Origin: Dryomyza anilis
Taxonomy: Eukaryota; Arthropoda; Insecta; Diptera; Dryomyzidae
Assembly (NCBI GenBank): GCA_951804985.1
Contig: OX638131.1
Coordinates: forward strand, 102,258,464 to 102,322,463
Length of the DNA stretch: 64,000 nucleotides
Direction of reading: 5' to 3'
Made by a program: the position numbers and the translations under genes. The notes below the pieces were generated by a model. It was not told where the DNA came from. It worked only from the letters and a program-made list of their open reading frames with translations, and did not search any database. Of the stretch, positions 34,671-45,728 are shown piece after piece; position 1 is the stretch's first letter, and the number at the start of each line of letters is the position of its first letter.

Positions 34671-35965
34671 TAGAGAAAAAACCAACTTACTTTATTACTG
34701 ACGTCACACAAATTAAATAAATTTTTGTACTACTTTAAAATTAATATTCTAGTAGAGTATTTTATTAATAATAAAAGCCATATGCAAATAAATACATTTT
34801 CCCATGTCGATGACTAAATATAATACGTGTGCATAACACGTTTCAGGCATGCGTTTATGGTAAAAATGAGAAATAAAATGTGGTTTTTATAATCTGGAGG
34901 GAAATACAAAATGCCATGAGTAACGTAATGCAAAACACAACTAAATATAATATTATCAAATTTAAAATACTATAGTTTAATGTAACAAATTATTTTTAAA
35001 CCCAATTAATAATAATAGATATTGTACAAACTAAAAATTCCCATAGAACACACGCTGTACCATGTACCACTTTTTGTGTGGGCGCTCATAACTCATCAGA
35101 CTCAAACTAAAATGCTACGTAAAACTTTCTCCATTTTCACAATTTCTTGAAGACTTCAAACAAATAAACAACTATTGCAATTTATCATAATTTTCAAATT
35201 ATAAACTCAGTCATATAAAACAAACCCACGCCCGCCGTACACAGTTAGTTTTATACACTCTATATTCTGTTTTTTTATTTATATTTTTTATTGCAGTTTA
35301 TAAAATGCAGATTAACTCGTGCCGTACTTAAAATTTTCCCAAACACATCTGTGGTTTTTTTAGCAGTTCGCGCGCCCCCTACTGAAATCTTCAATTTCCA
35401 TTCTGCATCGCCTCTGCAGTCTCTTAATTTGTGTCAGCAAGACTTCATGTCTACATCATGGGCCTAGATTGATGTTTTGGAGATGTGCAGCAACACACAC
35501 ACAATAGCTGCTCGAGACTCGCATTTGGTTGACAGACGGTAGAATCGGAACAAGCTGAAAAAAAATGAAAAAATCGTAAAAAACTTCAACAAAAAGTAGG
35601 TGCGTTTAATTTATAAACGTCGTTGAGTTTTATAGCGCAGCTGTCAGAGTAACATCAACAGTTAAATCTTTTTTTTTATGTATAAGTTGACTTTAGTTTG
35701 GTTTTAATTAATCATTGTTTTCGTCTTTAGTAGGTGGATTAGTAGGAACGACAGAGTGTCGAAAGGGGGTAGCTATGTGTGGCACGTTTTGTTACAACTC
35801 GTAGACTGACGGGAGACAAGTCTGTTAAATTAGAAACGTTTATTGTAGATTATTTTATAACATATGCTATACAGGGTAATTCGTTCATCGCTGTTAATAA
35901 TTCAGTCGGTCATTCTATGCCTCAAAAAAAAAAGAAAATATAAAATATAAATATGTATAATATAG
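34671..35965. other. Non-coding, with a GC-richer block 35330-35560
   Basis: Holds a third TGACGTCA near 34697 and a CTCF-like site (separate entry). A leader-like stretch at about 35525-35610 ends in AACAAAAAGTAGGTG, which could be a weak splice donor. No coding exon. Confidence 0.35.
35372..35385 (-). promoter_or_regulatory. CTCF-like binding site
   Basis: The minus strand reads TCAGTAGGGGGCGC, matching the core CTCF consensus CCASYAGRKGGCRS at 13 of 14 positions. G-rich words of this kind are otherwise nearly absent from this AT-rich region. CTCF recognition of this core is shared by flies and vertebrates. Binding here is inference. Confidence 0.45.
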
Positions 35966-36204
35966 CACTCAGTTTAAGATACAGCGTGTTTTTGTTTTTT
36001 GTATTTTTATTTTGGAACATTTTAATATTACGTAAATTTTTAAAAGTAAAAATAATGCGAATTTGATTATCTTATACACCATTGAAAAGGTAATTTAATT
36101 GTCAAAACATGAATAAATTGATTATACTTTATAACCAATTTTCTTGACTAGGTTATATCAATAATATGCATTTCTTGAACACTCTATATCTTAAACTGGG
36201 TGCA
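35966..36204. mobile_element. MITE with GCACYCAGTTTAAGATA inverted ends
   Basis: The left end GCACTCAGTTTAAGATACAG is matched by the inverted right end (reverse complement GCACCCAGTTTAAGATATAG) over about 26 bp with three mismatches. The element is about 239 bp with no coding capacity. Both flanks are TATA/ATAT-rich, so the target duplication is ambiguous (TA or ATA). Confidence 0.7.
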
Positions 36205-36824
36205 ATATATTTTTTTTTTAATTCCTTTTTTTTAGTCATTATGATCCTCCAATTTATTGACATCGATGAACCATACACTCTGTATATATATTTGGAAAAG
36301 GAAAACATTAGAAGTAGGCAAAGTCTACATTTATTATGCTGATTTAATTCATTTTCATTTGGTGGAGTCATATAACTGCATCTGTCTATTCACAGAGTAT
36401 ACAGTATATTTGAAAAAGTAGATTTTCTGTAAAGTCTGAAAAACTGTAATTTTAGCTTTTTTATTTTTTGATGATGTGGAGCTCCCTGCTTTACTAGAAT
36501 TTGCCATTTTATTTAAATTTTTTAATTATGACATTCAAAATACATATTAAACCCCAAATTTTACACTCTTTTTATTTTTGATGGTTCCGTGAGTGGAGAA
36601 AAATTACAAATGTTATATATTTTATATAAAGTTGTGTGATAATTTGTATTTTTCTTTTAGTTTTGATGACCGGTAAAACGCATTTCCCCCAAGGTATTAA
36701 AAATTAATTTACAGAAAACCATAGCATTTTTTAACAATTTTTTCCGGAACAATAAAACCATTTTAATTAAAAACTAAACCATAGAAATGATTAAAATATT
36801 GCATTTTTTAAAAGATTATCGATA
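36205..36824. other. AT-rich non-coding sequence
   Basis: No repeat or coding signal that I can support. Confidence 0.4.
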
Positions 36825-37320
36825 TTATGAAAAGTTTTGATATTTTTCGGGAATATTTTTAGTATATTTTAACATATAGTTATATGGAAGTTTGAGGGCG
36901 TATGGCATATATTGTATATTGTAAACAGACAAAGTTGAACTACTCGTACCCGGCATATTTTGGGAACGGCATAAAGCAGACAGCTTGTGATTCAAACTCT
37001 GCCATTCTCTGTTTGAAATGCTCCGATTAAAATTGTCTGGCATTTTCAGAAATATTTCTGGCATATATCCTGCCCATAGAGATAAATGGAATATTTTAAA
37101 AAGTGTATAGCATTTCGTGGAATTTCAATGGCAGATTCACGCCTTTTTTGGGTACGGGCTAAAAAAAACGGCAGCTTGTGATAAACACTCCGACTTTGTC
37201 TGTTGGAAATATATCGAAAACATGTTTCTAAACTGCTTGGAAATTGCCAAATATTCTGTATGGGGGGCAGAGATTATTTTTTTCTAAACTATCTAACATT
37301 TTGTATGGGGAATTGTTTTT
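36825..37320. repeat. Dispersed repeat with internal inverted structure
   Basis: ACTTTGTCTGTT occurs near 37191, and its complement AACAGACAAAGT near 36924. Nearby GGGTACG(G/A)G words are also inverted (36948, 37151), giving foldback character. A segment of about 120 bp at 37040-37160 (AGATAAATGGAATATTTT, GGAATTTCAATGG) is similar to 52372-52515. Confidence 0.5.
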
Positions 37321-37362
37321 TTTTAATTTTATTATTATAATTTTTTTCAAATCGCTGATGTA

Positions 37363-37603
37363 GGGTGTGTGCGAATTCGACTAAATTGCTGACTAAACTA
37401 AATTTTGTCGGTAATGCAGTGTACGACTTTTCAATTTAGCAAATTTACGAGCAAACTAAATTGAATTAAATTGAAAGATATCAAACAAACATATGATAAT
37501 TGATTTATTAGGGACTTTAACAATTACCGGTTACCGAATAGCGATTGAATCAAAACCCGCACAATTTAGTTTAGTCATCAATTTAGTCGAATTTCAACAC
37601 ACC
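37363..37603 (+). mobile_element. MITE-B, copy 1
   Basis: About 241 bp with inverted ends GGGTGTGTGCGAATTCGACT ... AATTTAGTCGAATTTCAACACACCC. Each arm extends about 40 bp through AAATTGCTGACTAAACTAAA. A second copy in reverse orientation lies in an intron of the gamma-tubulin gene (56599-56842) and aligns end to end. No coding capacity. Short GTA flanks on both sides could be a target duplication. Confidence 0.88.
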
Positions 37604-38002
37604 CGTAATTTATCATTCTTTGTTTTACGTTGAAGCATTTGGAAAAAAAGCTCGTTCACATTTATCCAAATACTGTTTGATATTTATTTAGAGAATATAT
37701 TTGGGATGTTCTCCATCTAATTCAAAAAGCTTGAATTACAGTTGTTATTGGTAACAAGTGAAAATTTATATTTTTCATATTTTGTACTGTATTTAAATTT
37801 TTGGTAGAACGTAACAAGTGAAAAATTATATTTTTCATATTTTGTACTATATTTAAATTTTTGGAAGAACTTAAAGTCACCAAATACATTTTAACGAAAA
37901 ACTTAAATTTCGATTTTGTTGCTTATTATAAAAAGTAATTGCTACCTTTTTAAAGTTGAAATATTGATAGATTCACATTTTCTTATCATTTGGTACAAAT
38001 AT
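37604..38002. other. AT-rich, with one short tandem duplication
   Basis: Two consecutive copies of a segment of about 60 bp (GTAACAAGTGAAAA, TATTTTTCATATTTTGTACT) lie at about 37751 and 37811. Confidence 0.6.
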
Positions 38003-38454
38003 TGAAATCATCGATCAGAAAGTGTAAATGAGACGCAAGACAATTCAGCGCACTGAGGCAATATGCGAGAAAGAGATGGAAGATTAGCACATTAATATAC
38101 CTAAGTGCGAATGAGATGCAAATAGCATGCAGCATTAACGAAAAGTGTAGAACGTTCTCGAAACATGTCAAGCGTGCCGAAACTTGTCGAACTGATGTGT
38201 GCAGTATATAAGGGCGTCGCATCTGAGACGCAGCACTTCAGTAGGGATTGGAAAGTGGTCGACTGCATATCGTATGTTACCAATGTCAAGTTAAATTGTG
38301 GACATGCGGCAGTTGTTAGAATTTATAATTAGTAAAGTTGTTAGTAAAATTAATAAAGTTAATTTAAACAAAATATAAGTGTGTTTTTATTTTGTGCACA
38401 ATCCAGTGATACGAACTTGTAAGACAGTTTTCAGTAGACTGAATTTTCGTAACA
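38003..38454 (+). mobile_element. Candidate solo LTR
   Basis: A 452-bp segment begins TG and ends CA (CGTAACA) with ATAT on both sides (37999-38002 and 38455-38458). It has ordinary composition in AT-rich surroundings and LTR-like order: a TATA box (AGTATATAAGGG, about 38201), a likely start near CACTTCAGTAGGG, and a polyadenylation signal AATAAAG near 38350, then a GT-rich tail. No internal retrotransposon sequence or second LTR is present, as expected after LTR-LTR recombination. The ends are not confirmed by another copy and the 4-bp repeat is AT-rich. Confidence 0.5.
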
Positions 38455-38720
38455 ATATGTTTATTTCAAAATAATCTTTTTGTTAAAGCTTTTTAATTGT
38501 CAAAGAGTTCATATTTTTTTATGATAGTAAATGTTTTTACATTTTAATTTAAAGTATTGCTTTACGGAATTCAGGACGATTTCATCTTCAAACCAGAGCA
38601 AATTTTATATTTAAGTTCAAACGTATTAATCTACGAATTAAAACAAGGCATATGATTCAAGTTCTGCACTTTACATGTATTTTTTGTGTTTGTACTCGAT
38701 TTTAAAGCAGCTAGATTTTT

Positions 38721-39072
38721 GTAGCGTCGGTAGCTCGTCTGGTTAGTGCGTTGGACTACGAGCGAAAAAGTCGCTGGTGCGTTCGACTACGTGCCGAAAG
38801 GTCCGCGGTTCGATCCCCTGCGACGACTACCAACATCTTTTTCATAGAAAACATTTTTCTATGCGACGCTACCTCTCGGCAGCAAATGGCAAACCTACGA
38901 GAGTAAAACATTGCCTATGAAAAGTTCTCACCCGCCGTTCGGATACGGCAATAAACTGTAGGTCCCACCAATTTGAGTATAAATATAACTCGCACAGCTC
39001 AAATGGTGAGAGAGCTCGGCCGAAGTTCTATACAGGACTGTAGCGCCAAACTATTATATTATTATATTAGGT
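38721..39072 (+). mobile_element. tRNA-derived SINE (SINE-1), copy 2
   Basis: Box A (GGTAGCTCGTCTGG, about 38729) and a perfect box B (GGTTCGATCCC, about 38811) are followed by the same body of about 230 bp as copy 1 (AACATCTTTT, CTACCTCTCGGCAG, CACCCGCCGTTCGGA) and a TATTATATTATTATA tail. Between the boxes a 31-bp segment beginning GTGCGTT(G/C)GACTACG is present twice, so the box A to B distance is about 80 nt where copy 1 has about 45. Apart from that it is little diverged from copy 1. Confidence 0.9.
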
Positions 39073-39949
39073 AAATTTTATATTCGAATAAAGCAATTTC
39101 TACTATAAGATTTTTCAATACAAACCAGATCAAACGCGTTTATCTCAAAAACTAATCGCTCTAAATGGCTAATGTATTAAACATAATTTACAAATTAAAA
39201 ATATTTCAATTTTATTTAAAAGTTTTTCTAATTTAACTAGAAATATTTCTTCTTTAACTAAAGCAATTTATCCGCAACTTTAAACGCGACTTTTCTTTAA
39301 CTGCACAGTGAAAGACAATTCACTTTTGCTCTTTTAAAATATATTTCATTTATCATAGAATCTACCAAAGAAATCAGTTTAAGAAACTCAAAGCAATGAC
39401 ACTTTGAAACAGAGCAATATCATCTTAAACCAGAGCAATTTCATCGACAACCGGAGTAATTTTATTTCTATATTCTAAATCATATTTAACTAATAAACTA
39501 AATATTATGAAATGTTCAAATTCTACATATATTTTAGTACATGCATATATTTTCGAAACTAATTGTAATCAGTCTATTGAGTTTATTTAAATCAGAAAAA
39601 TGTCCTTTTCTAAAAGAGCAATATCATCAATATTTTTAAACTCAAATATTTTGTAAAATAAGCTTAATAAAATGTATCATTTACTTTGAAACGTTTCAGT
39701 TAACCTGCCCAATGAAATTGGAACAATCATTCGTCAATCAGATCAATTTTACTATAACTTATTATTAATCAAGAGCTATTTAATAGCCAAACACCTAATA
39801 AACTAAAAATTAAAATATTTAAATTCTATATTTATTTTAGTAATTGAATATAATATAATAGCTAACAACATAATAAACAAAAAAACATTGAAATATTTAA
39901 ATTCTGTATATATTTTAGTAATTGAATATATTTTCAAAAAATTCTAATC

Positions 39950-41350
39950 TGCACGGATAGAAAAGATGTATTTGAATATGTTTGAATATAATAAAAAAGT
40001 AATACGAAATTACCATATATGTATTAGGAATGAAGTGTAATTAAATTATAATCGAAATTGAATTTATTTTTGTTCACGTGTAAACATTATTCTATTGTTC
40101 AGCAGAATCTGTCAAATTTACCATAAATATGTTACAATACCAACATAAAATTTTAATTGCATTTGAATAAAATATTTCTTGGAAATTTACTTGGTTAAAA
40201 CTATGTTTCGAAACACATAAAATGCTAATCAAATCTAAATACAACGTATGTTCGCAACGCTCGTCTTAATTCGATAATTTATCGACTGACGAAGTTGGCA
40301 ACGTTGTGCAGCATTTTCTACCTACGCCATGGTTTGAACATATTGATGTTTACAAACAAAAAAGAAATTGGATTTAAATAAGTGTATTCTTGAAACATTC
40401 TTCTTGTATACGAAGTTGGCACTCGTTGAGCAGAATTTTCTACCTACGGTCACCGAGTTGACACTAGGTGATCGGCATATTCTGCGTACGTGTCATTTGT
40501 TGTTCGTTGAGAAAACGTGTTCGCGTCGGTAATAATTTTGTTATTTGTAAATTAAATAAATATATAAATTGTGTTACAAAAAGTACAAATAGTAACAGAT
40601 AGTGCAGTATATAATTTCTGAAACTAAAGTGAAAAAACCACAAATAAAAATCTGTGTTTCAATTTTCAAACAGAATTTGGAATTGTTTTTTTAAAAAAGC
40701 CTCCGTGAATTCCTTGCCTACGCTGTACTGAGATCAACTGTAACTATACCAAATATAAAGCGAGCCTGGATCGTCTGGTTTCGCGTCTGCTCGTGAAATT
40801 GTGCATTCATTTTAAGATAATTGCATTAAGTATTTATGCATTTAAAAATTTGTATATGAATTCTATTATTATAATTTTCCACTGCATGTTTAAAGATTTT
40901 TAATAAAAATTAATAAAAAAAAACAACATTTTATTTTTATTTTATTTTCAGGATTTCTTTCCAAAAATATTTAAATATGTTTCTATGCAAACATACTACT
41001 TTTTGAACTGAAACAACTGATATGTTTCACTGGAAACATATTTATATTCAAGCGTTCAAAATCATGTTTATTTTTGAACATATTTATGTTTCGGTTCAAA
41101 TATTTATTTTATTTGGATGTAGTAATTATTATGTTTCCATTAGAACATACTCCAATTTAAGGGGCAACATTAAAATGTTTCCGTGATATTATAATGTAAG
41201 TCAGAGCTCATTACAACACTGTTCAAGTCTCAATACAACCCTGTTTACAAATGATTTATTAGTCAATTATATATTATGTTTACATAAAATTCCAAACATA
41301 CATGTTAATGCCTGTAAAATTATGTTTGGGAGAGCCCTTTTTTTGCAGCG
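39950..41350. other. Unassigned segment with promoter-like island 40250-40760
   Basis: A GC-richer island contains a direct repeat of about 36 bp (CGAAGTTGGCA, then TTTTCTACCTACG) at about 40290-40327 and 40409-40447. Leader-like sequence follows, ending GCGTCG|GTAATA near 40530. 40960-41345 is dense in ATATGTTT(C/G) and AAACATA words, partly palindromic. No coding frame. Confidence 0.35.
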
Positions 41351-41613
41351 TGTGTCTACTGCGTCTATTCAAACCAGATCAATTTCTACTTTTACAAGAG
41401 CAAATCAAAAATTTTGTAAAATAATTGCGTCAGAGAGCTCAAAGTCAGCTTTTTAGAATGTTTAAATTATTTTGATACCATTTTGAAATAAATTTGTTTA
41501 AAGAATCCAGAGCAATTACGTTCGTCAATCAGAGCAATTTTTTCTACAACTTAAAAGATTTATTTATAGTTGTTAATATTGTTATGTGAGATTTTTGGTT
41601 GTTTTTAAGAACA

Positions 41614-42390
41614 TTTTTATACCCTACACTAAGAGTGAAAGGGTATATTCAGTTTGGTACGCCGTTTGTAACACCCAGAAGAAAGCATCTCCGGTATGGA
41701 AAAGTATATATATTCTTGATCAGCATGACCTCCTGAGTCGATTTAGCGATGTCCGTCTGTCCGTCTGTCCGTCTGTCTGTCCGTCTGTCTGTCCGTCTGT
41801 CTGTCCGTCTGTCTGTCTGTCCGTCTGTCTGTCCGTCTGTCTGTCTGTTGAAATCCCTAAGACTTTTAAAATTGAAGAGCTAGATAAATGAAACTTATAA
41901 CTTAGATTACTAATATACCTACGCTGTATGTGCGAAAAAATTGGCGAGATCGGTCCATGGTGACCTATGATCCGACCACTTATGTTCAAATACCACATAT
42001 AAAATGTACATATAAAGATCAATTTTTATGTATACGTGCTTAGGTAAACTTTGTTGGTCAAATATATATTGACATCATGCTCAAATACATGATAATAATG
42101 TTTTCCGGCGAAAAGACTTGTGGTTCACAAAAAAAAAATCGAAATTCGGTACACCTACCCATTTGTAAATATGGGTATCAAATGAATGGAAATTCTTCAG
42201 CGATTGAATGTTTGTAGTTATTTTCAGGATTCGTATACCCTGGTGACCTATATATCACTTTGAATGGTAACCACACATATGTGTAGGGTATTTATAGTCG
42301 GCTTAGACCGACTATAATTTTGATAATCCTAACTATCATAATTACACCTACTTTAAAATTTCCCATGTGATCTAACCTTCCCAACTGGTT
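41614..42390 (-). mobile_element. mini-me/DINE-1-like element, long (GTCY)n
   Basis: A full-length copy in reverse orientation: TTTTTATACCCTACACTAAGAG at the left, (TA)n at about 41706, core CTTGATCAGCATGACC, then (GTCY)n at 41750-41847 (about 24 tetramers, the longest in the window). The hairpin ATAGTCGGCTTAGACCGACTAT is at about 42294, and the end TCCCAACTGG at about 42380-42389. It is closely similar to the copy at 53941. Frames over the microsatellite are not genes. Confidence 0.92.
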
Positions 42391-44764
42391 TTTTTTAATT
42401 TTAATTTTTGTGTTTTTTTTTGCCAAACAAATATTTTTATTTGGCCTTTAAAAAGAAAAACAAATTCGAACTGAAAATAAATTATCCAACATTAATTTCA
42501 ATTATTAACTAAATATTGACTAAATATTTGTTTAATGTCGTGATTAATATATTTAAAAATACTTTAAAAATGCGTTTCCTGACAGCGACACCCTCAACAC
42601 TTGAACTTCAACACTTTAGAATTACTACAACAACAACAAAACAAAAAAAAATACAACAACATAACAGCATTACAATAACAATTAACAGAAAATATATTTC
42701 GCCTCGTCACGGCTCAACCACAATCAACGTAACAGAGCAAATGCAAACAACATGATGTATCTCAATGGCTTAAAACATCATCGACATGCGTTCAGTTTAA
42801 CCCTTTTCTCACACGAAAAACATTTATAAATATGTTCATATTATGCTTAATGGGTTAATATGTTGTAAATAGCACTTTGACTACAAGAACTTCATGTCTT
42901 GGTTGTAATAAAGAACCTTCAACTTGACACTTTAACGCTTAAGTGACGTGGTGCGTCAGTCACGTTTTCGACATGTTTTACCACCTATGAAAAAAATTAC
43001 AAAATTAAGAAAAAAAAACTATAAGAAAACATTTTCTAAACGAGTATTACTTATTAATAAATTATTCTTAAATTCAATTAAAATTTGCTGGTCATGATCT
43101 TGACAATGTGTTTTCAAGAAACTGGTAACATGTTATAATTTATTGTGCTGGCTATAGTATTTAGCTGTCGTAAAACTATAGTAAATCGAAATATTTTTTA
43201 TAAACTTCCGTATTCTTGTAAAATAAAGAGTGTGGTAAGTACCTTTTTAAGGGTTCAGTACAAAGCCTATTACAATTGGAAGAATATGTCGAATCATAGA
43301 GACCTACCATTGTATTGATAAACAATAGATCAATAGTATAGAGGTCAAAGAGTCCAAAAATGATTTCTTCGGATATAGCTAATATCTGTTAATTCGAAAT
43401 GAATAACATAGTTCTACATAAATAAAATATCTTCAAGGTCACAAAGTATTCGAGAAGATATACATTTTAAAGTAATGATTTAATTATTCAGTGATAAATT
43501 GAATTTTTTAAGACAAGGGAAAATTAATTTGTTTTTTTGACAAATCATTACTTTTTTAGTGACATTTTTCAGGAATATACTCTCAGAGAAATCTTATCTC
43601 GGAATAGAATCGTCTAATGAAATAAAGTACCGGAGAGGAATTGTATCAGGAAAAAAGTCTCGAGAAAAAATAATTTGTAAACTAAAACTCTGAATGATCG
43701 TTATCATAAAAAGATCAAACTATATTTTGTTGTATACTATTTATTAAAATTATAATCAACGATCGTCCAAAGTATTTAAACTCTTAATTGGTTGCTTGTC
43801 GCTCGTGTCATCGTTACAATTGTAGGTGTTTCTTATTAGGAATTCGAATACGGTAAAGTTTTCCTAAATTTGTTTGGGATGGCGTAGGTTTTACGAAGAA
43901 ACAACTTTAGATGAGTTGAATTTAATTTGAGGCAAATTGATTTTTTTTTTTCATTCATATTTTTATTGCCGCGCATAATCAATCATCAACAAGTTTTATT
44001 GATATTTTTCATGTTAAAATCATGAGACGTGCTAATTTTAAAGCGTTCCACACCAAATTTGGTGCAGTTTTTTTTATTAATATAATTAAATTTTTAATGA
44101 TTATTGTTGGAACAAAATTTTTAGCGCATTTCGAGCGTTAATGAAGCTAAACAAAAATGGATTTTATGTTAAATTAATGAAGTCAGCTAAAAAATAATTT
44201 TTAACCTACACAATGCTAATTTAAAATATAAATTATCAAATATAAAATAAACTATTTAAATTTGAATGAATTCTATTTCTAATCAAATTATTAAAAAACT
44301 ATTTAAAAATTACGCCAAATTCTTGAAGTTCTTTAACATTTAGTTCTGTAAAATAAAACTGAATACTCTGCCAATTTTATGTATGCTGCTCAGCAGTGAA
44401 CTCATAAAACATAGCAGATCTTCTTTATAACTCATAAAAGAGCCGCCAAAGTGTTTTCAAAATTACGTGCAATTTTTTACAATGAATCTAACAAATAATC
44501 TACCATTTCATCATTACTTATTGGAGCTGTTATAAATCATTAAAAATTAACATGTTCAAAATTATTTTGTGGCATGTACGCAAATCGACGGCATAATATA
44601 GGTGTGTGTTGGACCCTAATTAACTTTGACTGCAGCGCTAAAAATTAATTTATTAATATTGGCCTTTGTCTGCAATCTAATTATGTCGTATTTTTAATTT
44701 ATATTATTTTTTATTATACTTCATAGCTTCACCTTCTAATAAAAATTGTGTTTTTGTCTTTTGT
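42391..44764. other. AT-rich non-coding sequence
   Basis: No coding frame, RNA or element could be supported. 42600-42730 is CAA/ACA-rich. CTTGACACTTTAACGCTTAA near 42930 and similar spots are unremarkable. Confidence 0.45.
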
Positions 44765-44928
44765 TTAAAATTCACCGATGGCTTTAGTTGCTGCAAATGC
44801 TTTGGCCGCATCGTCATTTGGCACAATCCCAATCTCACGTATGCGGAATTTTGTGTCGTGCAAAAATGGAGCGATCGATTGTACCTCAGATGTACCTGAT
44901 GATTTCGTATTTAATGCGGTTTTTCTTT
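44765..44928 (-). CDS. Possible coding exon or pseudo-exon, unknown
   Basis: A minus-strand frame of about 54 codons has well-mixed residues and balanced codons unlike its surroundings, for example APFLHDTKFRIREIGIVP and NDDAAKAFAATKAIG. It is closed by a TAA at 44765-44767. An internal donor (GCCATCG|GTGAAT) just before the stop would allow splicing. Upstream a TAA lies a few codons away, with only weak acceptors. I recognise no family. It may be a last exon, an internal exon or a transposon-borne fragment. The plus-strand frame over the same bases is less convincing. Confidence 0.3.
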
Positions 44929-45084
44929 ACGTACTAGAAATATTTCACATCGTCTGTCTCCAATTAAGGTAAATGCGGTCATTCACGAGCAATCTTTTAC
45001 TGATTCTGGTTTTAGTTTTTAAGTCAGAGCAATAAAAATCGTATTGCGGATAATAATACAATTTTCAAAAAATGTTTTCGTAAA

Positions 45085-45225
45085 ATTCAAACGTTCACTA
45101 AAAATTTCATTTTTTTACTAAAAATTCCATTTTTCACTAAAAACTCCACTTTTCATAGAACATTTAATTTTTCATTAAAAATTCAAATTTTCACTAAAAA
45201 TTACATTTTTTTTTTTACAAATTAA
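45085..45225 (+). repeat. Short patch of the 20-bp satellite
   Basis: About seven degenerate units of (T)TTTTCACTAAAAATT(C/A), same orientation as the 32.5 kb array, lying next to the A-tail of the LINE fragment. Confidence 0.75.
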
Positions 45226-45728
45226 CCAACGCTCAGGGGATGCCCCCTATTCATGCAATGCACAGTGTTGATCGTAAGAAGGGATAATAGGTAAAATGGA
45301 GGGGGGAAAGATGGAGTAGTGTCGGTGAATGTTTGTTTTAAACTTGCCAATATTAATAATGTCGGGAAAAACGGACGCAGGGAGATTGTTCCACAAACGT
45401 GTCGTGCGACTGAAGAACGAATTCTGTCTATAAGGAGTGGTTCTGTTGAGAGTCGAGTGGACTACGAAGGGTTGGGCTTGGTTTGATGCCCGAGTAGAAC
45501 GAGAAAACACACGAACTGGTGGAATCAGATCATGTATTTCACTCGAACACTTACCGTTGTAATACCTATAAAACAGGCTTACACACCCAACGGTTCTTCG
45601 GTGCTCAAGAGAACCAATAGACAATGAGATATTTTCATCCCCTTTCAAATATATCGCACTTTGTTGAATTCGGTCCAGAAACTCCAAGGAGGATTTTGAA
45701 GCTCCTGCCCAAATATGCGAATTATGGG
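45211..45728 (-). pseudogene. 3' end of a LINE (reverse transcriptase C-terminus)
   Basis: A minus-strand frame ending at 45247 contains the conserved tail of CR1/jockey-type reverse transcriptase proteins: SHIWAGASKSSLEFLDRIQ, RRTVGCVSLFYRYY, then FFSRTTRLWNNLPASVFP and a basic end. The catalytic domain is missing. After the stop are about 25 nt of 3' UTR and an A-tail (11 A, on the plus strand the T-run near 45211-45222). The open frame runs into a mini-me-type terminus at 45729, whose sequence supplies the apparent ATG. Residues shared with the 46028 copy show both derive from one fragment. Confidence 0.85.

Larger units (their letters stand above)
38560..41560. repeat. Degenerate dispersed/tandem motif AAACCAGAGCAATTT
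   Basis: Variants of (A/T)CA(A)NCAGA(G/T)CAATTT occur near 38592, 39122, 39415, 39435, 39735, 41375, 41511 and 41533, often followed by a (T/C)ATC or ACTA(C/T) word. The block TAATTGAATATA...AAATATTTAAATTCT also repeats at about 39820-39910. The pattern suggests an eroded repeat broken up by insertions (SINE at 38721, another segment near 39950-41350). Confidence 0.45.

Noticed and set aside
41586..42022. Overlapping frames of about 100 codons with repeated VCPS or TDRQ motifs
   Set aside because: Both are translations of the (GTCY)n microsatellite of a mini-me element.
42516..42755. 79-codon Thr-rich frame
   Set aside because: CAA/ACA low-complexity sequence without coding features.
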